In this document: piece by piece, positions 5,705 through 10,611 of the stretch
Layout of the letters: each line of letters starts with the position of its first letter
How positions within the stretch are numbered: position 1 is the first letter of the stretch
Source of the DNA: JBBQSU01 sp038234815
GTDB taxonomy: Bacteria; Planctomycetota; Phycisphaerae; Tepidisphaerales; Tepidisphaeraceae
Length of the DNA: 10,611 bases
Direction: 5' to 3'
NCBI GenBank assembly: GCA_038234815.1
Contig: JBBQSU010000116.1
Coordinates: forward strand, 1-10,611
Program-made: the position numbers and the translations under genes
Notes under the pieces: generated by a model
Database searches by the model: none
Told to the model about the DNA's origin: nothing
Seen by the model: only the letters and a program-made list of their open reading frames with translations

Positions 5705-6919
5705 TCATCGCTTCACGCCCGCCAGCGTGGCCAGCTTGTCGGCCATGTCGGTCTTTTCCCAACTGAATTCGCCATTCTTGCCGGGTGCGCGGCCAAAGTG
5801 CCCGTGTCGGGCCGTCTGTTTGTAGATCGGACGAAGCAGATCGAGGTGCTTGATGATGCCCCGCGGGGTGAGCGGGAAAAGCTTCTGCACCAGTTCGGCG
5901 ATCTGGTCTTCGGGGATTACGGCCGTGTCTTCCGTGCTGACGGTCACGCTCACCGGATGGGCCACACCGATCGCGTAGGCCAATTGCACTTCGGCGCTGT
6001 GCGCCAGGCCCGCAGCCACGATGTTCTTGGCGATGTATCGACCCATATAGCATGCCGATCGATCCACCTTGCTGGGGTCTTTCCCACTGAACGCCCCGCC
6101 GCCGTGTGCCCCACGCCCGCCGTAGCTGTCAACGATAATCTTCCGGCCGGTCAGGCCGGTATCGCCATGCGGGCCGCCGACCACAAACTTTCCCGTCGGG
6201 TTAATGTGAAACACGATTTCATCGTTCCACAGCCGCTTGGGAATGGTCGGACGAATCACGTCCTGGATGATCGCTTCCTTGGCCTTTTTCGAAAATGCGT
6301 CGTTCTTATCCAGCACGCTCTCGTCGTGCTGCGTGCTGACCACTACCGTGTGCACGCGTACGGGCCGCTCGTCTTTGTACTCGATCGTCACCTGGCTCTT
6401 GCCGTCGGGACGAAGCCATTTGAGCTTCCCGTTCTGGCGCACCATGGCCAGCCGTTCGACAATCCGGTGGGCCAGGTGAATCGGCAGCGGCATGAGTGTG
6501 TCGGTCTCGTTCGAGGCGTAACCGAACATCAGACCCTGATCCCCGGCGCCCTGTTCTCGCTCGTTGTCCTCGGCCTTGTTCACCCCGCGGGCGATGTCCG
6601 GCGACTGGCTGTGAATCGACGTGAAAACCCCGCAGCTCTGATAGTCAAACCCGATTTCCGGGTGGTCGTAGCCGATCTCCTTGATCGTCGCGCGGGCCAC
6701 TTCGGCGGCATCAATATACGCAGTTGTCGTGATCTCCCCGGCCAGAACCACCTGCCCGGTGGTCACCAGGGTTTCGCAGGCCACCCGCGCCTTGGGGTCC
6801 TGCGTTAAAATTGCATCCAAAATCGCGTCGCTGATCTGGTCAGCCACTTTGTCAGGATGACCCATGGTGACCGACTCGCTAGTGAACAGATGGTTGGATC
6901 GACGAAATTCCGGGGACAT
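5705..6919 (-). CDS. metK: S-adenosylmethionine synthetase (methionine adenosyltransferase)
   Basis: A 404-residue cytosolic tetramer-forming enzyme that makes S-adenosylmethionine from methionine and ATP, then hydrolyses the bound triphosphate. All three domain signatures are intact: FTSESVTMGHPDKVADQISD (12-31) with the ATP-site His and Mg2+-binding residues, GAGDQGLMFGYA (124-135), and the P-loop-like GGGAFSGKDPSKVDRS (273-288). GHPDK, DQG and SGKD are all unbroken. The ATG at 6919 has a strong TTAGGAG ribosome site 7 nt upstream, so the start is secure. It lies alone, convergent with lgt and divergent from the CapD-like gene. A plausible promoter about 43 nt upstream leaves too little leader for a known SAM riboswitch, and none was recognised in the 189-bp upstream gap. 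Confidence 0.98.
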   Translation of the reverse strand: MSPEFRRSNHLFTSESVTMGHPDKVADQISDAILDAILTQDPKARVACETLVTTGQVVLAGEITTTAYIDAAEVARATIKEIGYDHPEIGFDYQSCGVFTSIHSQSPDIARGVNKAEDNEREQGAGDQGLMFGYASNETDTLMPLPIHLAHRIVERLAMVRQNGKLKWLRPDGKSQVTIEYKDERPVRVHTVVVSTQHDESVLDKNDAFSKKAKEAIIQDVIRPTIPKRLWNDEIVFHINPTGKFVVGGPHGDTGLTGRKIIVDSYGGRGAHGGGAFSGKDPSKVDRSACYMGRYIAKNIVAAGLAHSAEVQLAYAIGVAHPVSVTVSTEDTAVIPEDQIAELVQKLFPLTPRGIIKHLDLLRPIYKQTARHGHFGRAPGKNGEFSWEKTDMADKLATLAGVKR

Positions 6920-6926
6920 AAGTTAG

Positions 6927-6933
6927 CTCCTAA
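6927..6933 (-). promoter_or_regulatory. Ribosome binding site of metK
   Basis: TTAGGAG with a 7-nt gap to the ATG. It is the best Shine-Dalgarno in the window and fixes the metK start. Confidence 0.85.
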
Positions 6934-6961
6934 ATAGTGTGTTAAACAATGAGAATCGTCG

Positions 6962-6990
6962 ATGTTACAACACGCGGTAGCCTCCGGCAA
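6962..6990 (-). promoter_or_regulatory. Candidate metK promoter
   Basis: TTGCCG (6985-6990) and TAACAT (6962-6967) are separated by exactly 17 nt on the minus strand, each matching consensus at 4 of 6 positions. The expected leader is about 35 nt and contains the AGGAG site. The rest of the metK/CapD gap (6991-7108) holds a T-rich run at 7006-7018 and a short CGGC/GCCG stem near 7070-7084, with no clear plus-strand promoter. Confidence 0.42.
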
Positions 6991-7108
6991 GACAGTGATC
7001 TCGCGGTTTTTTTCATTTTCAGGGCCCAGGCAGCAAGGCCACCAACGTCCAAGAATATCTGCAACTAGCCGGCGGATTTTGCCGATAGCGGGTAAAGAGC
7101 GCTCGACG

Positions 7109-8326
7109 ATGGTGCAAACGATCCGTCAGATATTTTCCCGCCTGGCCGTCCGCGGCCGACAGTTGCCCGGCTTGCCCGGGCAACCGTGTGGGCCATTGGA
7201 CATTGCCGATCTCCTGCGCCGGCCGGCGGTCAATCTCGACACCCCTGAGCTTCAGCGATTCATCGCCGGCAAGGTGGTGCTGGTTACCGGCGCGGGGGGC
7301 AGCATCGGCTCGGAAATCTGCCGGCAAACCATGAAATTCTGCCCGGAACGCCTCATCCTGCTGGATCAGGCCGAAAACGCCCTTTTCGAGATCGACCGCG
7401 AGCTTCGCCATACATGGATCGGCGCCGACATCGTGCCGCTTATTGCCTCCATCACCGACCAGGCGCGCATCGAGCAAATTTTCACTGACGAGCGCCCGCA
7501 GGTGCTGTTTCATTGCGCCGCCCATAAGCACGTGCCGATGATGGAAACCAATGCCGGCGAAGCGGTGAAGAACAATATTTTCGGGACCAAGATCGTGGCC
7601 GATGCAGCGATAGATGCGCGGGTTGCGGCCTTTGTGATGGTCAGTACGGACAAGGCGGTTAACCCCACGAGCGTGATGGGCGCCTGCAAGCGCGTCGCCG
7701 AGCAGTACATTCAAAGCCTGACCCGCCGGCGCCAAAACGAGAACGGCGGGCACACCCGGTTCGTTGCGGTTCGATTTGGAAACGTGCTGGGTAGCAGCGG
7801 AAGCGTCGTTCCGATTTTCCAGAAACAGATCGACGCCGGGGGGCCGGTGACGGTGACGCACCCGGACATGAAGCGCTATTTCATGACCATTCCTGAAGCC
7901 AGCCAACTGGTGATGCAGGCCGGCGCGATCGGTCAGGGCGGGGAGATTTTCGTGCTGGACATGGGCCAGCCGGTCAAGATTCTCGACTTGGCCAACGAGA
8001 TGATCCGCAGAAACAATCTGCAGCCTGGTCAGGACATCGAAGTCAAATTCTCTGGCATCCGTCCGGGGGAAAAGCTTTACGAAGAGCTTTCGTGCAGCGA
8101 TGAGCAGACCCGCCCCACCAGCCATCCCAAAATTCGCGTGTGGCAACTGGCCGATGCCGACCCGGCGGAAGTCGGGCGCGGGCTTAGGCTGCTGGCCAAA
8201 GCGGCGCAGGGTGCTCGGCAGGGCGTGATCGAGGCGCTGTGCCACTGCGTAAGTGAATTCACCCCGACCGACCGCGCGGTGGCACAACCAGCCCTGAATC
8301 TGATCCCTGTAGAAAAGGCCGCTTAG
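7109..8326 (+). CDS. CapD-type UDP-sugar 4,6-dehydratase/epimerase, soluble form
   Basis: A 405-residue extended short-chain dehydrogenase of the CapD/FlaA1 group, which acts on UDP-linked sugars, typically UDP-GlcNAc 4,6-dehydration for glycan or capsule synthesis. Visible parts are a linker LDIADLLRRPAVNLDT (30-45) like that before the catalytic domain of PglF/WbpM-type proteins, the NAD(P) motif VTGAGGSIGSE (59-69), CAAHKHVPMME (136-146), STDKAVNPTSVMGACKR (179-195) with Asp181-Lys182 and the M...K pair (Met190, Lys194) that replaces Y...K in this group, FGNVLGSSGSVVP (223-235), and IRPGEKLYEEL (317-327). The four-helix membrane half of PglF/WbpM is absent, so the protein is presumably cytosolic. 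The ATG at 7109 is the nearest to the conserved region; a start at 6962 would add 49 unlike residues and overlap the metK promoter. Exact substrate unknown. Confidence 0.87.
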   Translation: MVQTIRQIFSRLAVRGRQLPGLPGQPCGPLDIADLLRRPAVNLDTPELQRFIAGKVVLVTGAGGSIGSEICRQTMKFCPERLILLDQAENALFEIDRELRHTWIGADIVPLIASITDQARIEQIFTDERPQVLFHCAAHKHVPMMETNAGEAVKNNIFGTKIVADAAIDARVAAFVMVSTDKAVNPTSVMGACKRVAEQYIQSLTRRRQNENGGHTRFVAVRFGNVLGSSGSVVPIFQKQIDAGGPVTVTHPDMKRYFMTIPEASQLVMQAGAIGQGGEIFVLDMGQPVKILDLANEMIRRNNLQPGQDIEVKFSGIRPGEKLYEELSCSDEQTRPTSHPKIRVWQLADADPAEVGRGLRLLAKAAQGARQGVIEALCHCVSEFTPTDRAVAQPALNLIPVEKAA

Positions 8327-8336
8327 TCCGCGGGCC
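8313..8336 (-). terminator. Probable intrinsic terminator of the YidE/AspT-like gene
   Basis: Read on the minus strand, GGCC (one bulged C) GC pairs with GCGGCC across a 7-nt loop and is followed by TTTTCT. It begins 43 nt beyond the transporter stop and overlaps the last codons of the convergent CapD-like gene. The stem is only 6 bp with a bulge, so it is probable rather than certain. Confidence 0.5.
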
Positions 8337-8379
8337 GATCAAGCCGTCTCGCAACCCCACGCTTTTCCCCCTCGCACCC

Positions 8380-10065
8380 CTATCGCACGAAGATGAGGAT
8401 CATCAATTGCGCCACCAGCACGCGTAGAATCATCGTCAGTGGATAAACGGTGGCGAACGCAACCGCCGGGGCTTCCGAAGGCGTCATCGTATGCGTAAAG
8501 GCCAGCGACGGGCTGGTCATGCTGCCGGCCAGCAATCCGCAGACGTGCAGATAGTTTAGCTTGAACATTTTCTTGGCGAAAATGCCCACCACCAAAAGCG
8601 GAACGAGGGTTATGACCGTGCCCAGAAGCAGCCACTTCACACCTGTGAAGCTGAACAGATTGGCGAAGAAGCCGTCGCCGGCGCGAAGTCCCACCGCAAT
8701 CAGGAACAGCACGATACCCAGTTCACGCAGCAGGGCGCTGGCACTGTGGGGCATGAAGTAGATCAACCGTCCGACCCGACCCAGCCGAGCCAGGATAATC
8801 GCGACAATGAGCGGTCCGCTGGCCAGGCCCAGTTTGATCGGTGCCGGCAGGCCGGGGACAAACACCGGGATGCTGCCCAGGATCACGCCCAGCGCGATGC
8901 CGAAGAAGATCGGCAACAGGCGAGGGACGTTAAGTTCGCGGACCGAGTCCCCGACTTCGCGCACGGCCGCGGCGATCGAATCCGGCTCGCCCACCAGGCG
9001 GATGGAATCCCCGAACTGAAGGCGCAGGTCGCCGACGGCCGTGAACTCCAGGCCTGTTCGAGAGACGCGGGTGATGTTAACCCCCAAGCGGCGCGACAAG
9101 TCCAACTCGTCCACCATCTTGCCCAGCACTTCCGAGTGCGTCACCAGCGCGTTTCGAGTGACGATCTTGCTGGGGAAAGACCGCAGGTCCACCGTGCTTT
9201 CTCCACCCACGATCAGTTGCAGATCGACCAGTTCGTTCTTCGGTCCCACTGCCAGCAACACGTCGCCGGTGTGCATCAACAGGTCGTCTTTGGCCACGGT
9301 AATGTGGCCCTGTTGCAGCACGCGGGAGATGACCACGCGCTCGCCATGCAATTTTTCGATGCGCGCCAGCGGAAGGCCATCGAGGTTGGCGTTCTTCAGC
9401 TCGATGTTCATGGTTTCCAGCTTCGGCTTGTCGTCGCGCTCGGTGTGTTCAACCACCTCGGCTTCATGGGCCGGATCGACCCGGAACACCGCCCGGAGCA
9501 CCACCATCGCTATGATCACGCCCAGCAGTCCGAAGGGGTAGGTAATGGCAAAGGCCGGCCCCATCGTCTGGCCGGTTTCGCCCAGCGCGGTGTTGGGATG
9601 GACGCTCCGCAGCGCCTCACCAGCCGAACCGAACGCCGGCGCGTTGGTGGTAGCGCCGGCAAACATGCCCACGGCAGCGCGAATGTCGGTATGGGTGGCA
9701 TAAGCCAGGCCCACGCTCAAAAACGCCCCGAGCAGAACGATGGACACTGCCATCATGTTCAGCGGCAAGCCCCGCCGGCGCAGCGAGGCTATAAAACCTG
9801 GCCCCACCTGCACGCCTACGGCATACACGAACACGATCAAACCAAAATCCCGGACGAAAACCATGACGTTGTCGTTAAGCTGATCATTGCCGAGAATTTT
9901 TGCGAAGATTAGACCGGTGAACATCACCCCGGGAATGCCCAGGCCGATGCCCTTCACGCGGATGCTTCCCAATGCCAGCCCCGAGGCGGCGACGAGACTG
10001 ATGACCAGCACGGTCAAGGCGACTGAATTGGCCGGGAAAATAGATTCAAACCAGACGGCGAGCAT
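8380..10065 (-). CDS. YidE/AspT-family (AAEx) putative transporter with two RCK-C domains
   Basis: A 561-residue membrane protein built as two homologous membrane halves (about residues 10-195 and 380-560) around a soluble centre. The first half carries FGLIVFVYAVGVQVGPGF (74-91) and GMFAGATTNAPAF (133-145). The second carries SGPLIVAIILARLGRVG (416-432), VLFLIAVGLRAGDGFF (452-467) and GLLAGSMTSPSLAF (510-523). The centre (about 205-375) contains two TrkA-C/RCK-C-like units ending in DVLLAVGP and DSIRLVGE, probable ligand-sensing domains. This is the architecture of AspT (aspartate:alanine antiporter) and YidE/YbjL. The match to the YidE phrases is closer, and no aspartate decarboxylase gene is nearby, so the substrate cannot be assigned. 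ATG 10065 was preferred over 10104 because AAAGGA lies 9 nt upstream and the length then fits the family. Confidence 0.9.
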   Translation of the reverse strand: MLAVWFESIFPANSVALTVLVISLVAASGLALGSIRVKGIGLGIPGVMFTGLIFAKILGNDQLNDNVMVFVRDFGLIVFVYAVGVQVGPGFIASLRRRGLPLNMMAVSIVLLGAFLSVGLAYATHTDIRAAVGMFAGATTNAPAFGSAGEALRSVHPNTALGETGQTMGPAFAITYPFGLLGVIIAMVVLRAVFRVDPAHEAEVVEHTERDDKPKLETMNIELKNANLDGLPLARIEKLHGERVVISRVLQQGHITVAKDDLLMHTGDVLLAVGPKNELVDLQLIVGGESTVDLRSFPSKIVTRNALVTHSEVLGKMVDELDLSRRLGVNITRVSRTGLEFTAVGDLRLQFGDSIRLVGEPDSIAAAVREVGDSVRELNVPRLLPIFFGIALGVILGSIPVFVPGLPAPIKLGLASGPLIVAIILARLGRVGRLIYFMPHSASALLRELGIVLFLIAVGLRAGDGFFANLFSFTGVKWLLLGTVITLVPLLVVGIFAKKMFKLNYLHVCGLLAGSMTSPSLAFTHTMTPSEAPAVAFATVYPLTMILRVLVAQLMILIFVR

Positions 10066-10074
10066 ACAACACAT

Positions 10075-10080
10075 TCCTTT
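10075..10080 (-). promoter_or_regulatory. Ribosome binding site of the YidE/AspT-like gene
   Basis: AAAGGA on the minus strand, 9 nt before the ATG at 10065. An in-frame ATG at 10074 directly abuts it and another start at 10104 precedes it, so this site decides for 10065. Confidence 0.6.
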
Positions 10081-10282
10081 GCCGGCGGCCGGTTGGTGGG
10101 CCACCTAGATTGTTTAATAAACGGCTAAATGGGTGAAAATTCACTTCCCGTTTCCGATCGGACCAAACGAATTCCAATCGATTTCGAGAATATAGGCCAT
10201 CGTGACCGGCGGCAAGCCATCATCGGCTATTTCCAATAGACCGACTGCAATTATCGATTCAATACCACCCCTGCGGCATGTG

Positions 10283-10310
10283 AAAAACCCCATTTCCCCG
10301 CCGGAAATGG
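10283..10310 (-). terminator. Intrinsic terminator of the FAD-dependent oxidoreductase gene
   Basis: Read on the minus strand, CCATTTCC pairs perfectly with GGAAATGG (8 bp, 5-nt loop GGCGG), followed by GG and TTTTT. It starts 22 nt after the TAA stop of the gene entering from the right edge. This is the clearest Rho-independent terminator in the window. Confidence 0.85.
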
Positions 10311-10332
10311 CTAAATTTCGACTGTGGCAGAA

Positions 10333-10611
10333 TTACGCCTTTCCCATCAACCCAAAGGCGAGCCGGCCAACACTTGCCGACTCGGCGGCCAACCCTACGG
10401 CCCATTCGCTCAAGCGCGGCCGGGAAATGACCATGGCGATCCCCCGACAGCCCGCCCGGCGCCTTCGCCAAAGCCCTGAAAATGCCGATCGCAAAGGCGC
10501 AGAACGTGACGAGCGAGGATCGGCCATGAGCACTTGACAGGCTAGTTCAGCGCTGCGCATGGCCAGGCCCATGCCCTCCCCACCGACGGGTTCCAAAGCC
10601 GCAGCGGCGTT
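10333..10611 (-). CDS. FAD-dependent oxidoreductase, C-terminal fragment (cut by window edge)
   Basis: The last 92 codons of a gene that enters from the right edge, ending in TAA. The visible start, NAAAALEPVGGEGMGLAMRS, matches the final FAD-contact segment of geranylgeranyl-reductase/PHBH-type flavoproteins. There GDAA..(E)P..GEGM.(L/W)A.. closes the FAD site, and the G-D pair expected just before would lie outside the window. The following helix (SAELACQVL) and the basic stretch LWRRRRAGCRGIAMVISRPR match the usual C-terminal tail of such monooxygenase-like oxidoreductases. The substrate cannot be told from this fragment. Candidates are a geranylgeranyl reductase-like enzyme or a flavin monooxygenase of a polyketide/lipid cluster. 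There is no start codon because the gene is truncated by the window. Confidence 0.7.
   Translation of the reverse strand, partial: NAAAALEPVGGEGMGLAMRSAELACQVLMADPRSSRSAPLRSAFSGLWRRRRAGCRGIAMVISRPRLSEWAVGLAAESASVGRLAFGLMGKA

Larger units (their letters stand above)
10066..10332 (-). other. 267-bp intergenic region upstream of the transporter
   Basis: This gap is visibly more AT-rich than its surroundings. From the right it holds the terminator of the oxidoreductase (10283-10310), a small CTATT/AATAG stem-loop near 10226-10238, a possible promoter TTGCCG-15-TATATT on the minus strand near 10190-10216, a perfect odd palindrome GTTTAATAAAC at 10112-10122 that could be an operator, and the ribosome site. 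Apart from the terminator these are weak calls. A 19-codon reading frame at 10141-10200 (minus) has no ribosome site and is not called as a gene. Confidence 0.5.

Noticed and set aside
5728..5760. TGGCC/GGCCA stem followed by TCTTTT as a possible terminator of lgt.
   Set aside because: The stem is only 5 bp with an 8-nt loop, and the T-run lies about 8 nt beyond the stem. Too weak to call, and it is inside metK.
5798..6808. Long open frame on the plus strand opposite metK.
   Set aside because: It lies wholly antisense to an intact, strongly conserved metK and its translation shows no recognisable family pattern. It is a shadow frame of GC-rich coding sequence.
7020..7044. SRP-RNA-like string CAGGGCCCAGGCAGCAAGG upstream of the CapD-like gene.
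   Set aside because: The GGAA tetraloop and the flanking symmetric and asymmetric loops of SRP RNA are missing, and no long closing helix can be drawn.
6920..7108. Possible SAM riboswitch in front of metK.
   Set aside because: No conserved SAM-I, SAM-II or SAM/SAH core was recognised. The likely promoter leaves a leader of only about 35 nt, and no terminator or sequestering hairpin for the ribosome site is visible.
7019..8287. Long minus-strand frame opposite the CapD-like gene.
   Set aside because: It is antisense to a gene with intact dehydratase motifs and has no recognisable domain.
8746..9912. Long open frame on the plus strand opposite the transporter.
   Set aside because: His/Gln/Asp-rich translation typical of the antisense of a membrane-protein gene. 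The minus-strand reading matches the YidE/AspT family along its length.
10202..10537. Plus-strand open frame of 111 codons near the right edge.
   Set aside because: It overlaps the minus-strand oxidoreductase fragment and its terminator, has low-complexity composition, and has no convincing ribosome site.

Overview
The window reads as ordinary chromosomal housekeeping DNA from a GC-rich bacterium, most likely a planctomycete (Planctomycetota, possibly class Phycisphaerae). This rests on recalled family resemblance, not a search. The pointers are a DapL-type LL-diaminopimelate aminotransferase, an Lgt with the GCFLNGCCYG variant of its signature, a free-standing CapD-type dehydratase without its membrane half, a solo RnfD/NqrB-like membrane protein, and a pyrR-pyrB pair. 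I see no insertion sequence, integrase, phage gene, CRISPR array, rRNA or intact tRNA.

Layout. (1) Positions 1-655, minus strand: pyrR followed by the first 39 codons of pyrB, overlapping as ATGA; this is pyrimidine control/salvage plus the committed step of pyrimidine synthesis. (2) 722-1918, plus: a divergent, strongly diverged RnfD/NqrB-like membrane protein that shares a compact promoter region with pyrR. (3) 2037-5700, plus: dapL, folK, panC and lgt, covering lysine/peptidoglycan precursor, folate, pantothenate/CoA and lipoprotein maturation. A strong GC hairpin separates dapL from folK; folK-panC-lgt are tightly spaced. (4) 5705-6919, minus: metK, convergent with lgt with only 4 bp between the stop codons. 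(5) 7109-8326, plus: a soluble CapD-type nucleotide-sugar dehydratase, divergent from metK across a 189-bp gap. (6) 8380-10065, minus: a YidE/AspT-family transporter with two central RCK-C (TrkA-C) domains. (7) 10333-10611, minus: the C-terminal end of an FAD-dependent oxidoreductase entering from the right edge, closed by a clear intrinsic terminator.

How the genes relate. Most are single-enzyme contributors to central anabolism (UMP, LL-DAP, folate, pantothenate, SAM). Two envelope functions (Lgt and the CapD-like enzyme) and two membrane proteins of unassigned substrate complete the set. PyrR sits next to its expected partner PyrB, but the leader visible here is too short for classical attenuation.

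The least explained points are the RnfD-like protein, which keeps the family scaffold but lacks most signature residues, including an obvious flavin-attachment threonine, and a recurring promoter geometry suggesting near-leaderless transcripts for pyrR, dapL and perhaps the RnfD-like gene. I found no convincing evidence of a wholly new multi-gene system.
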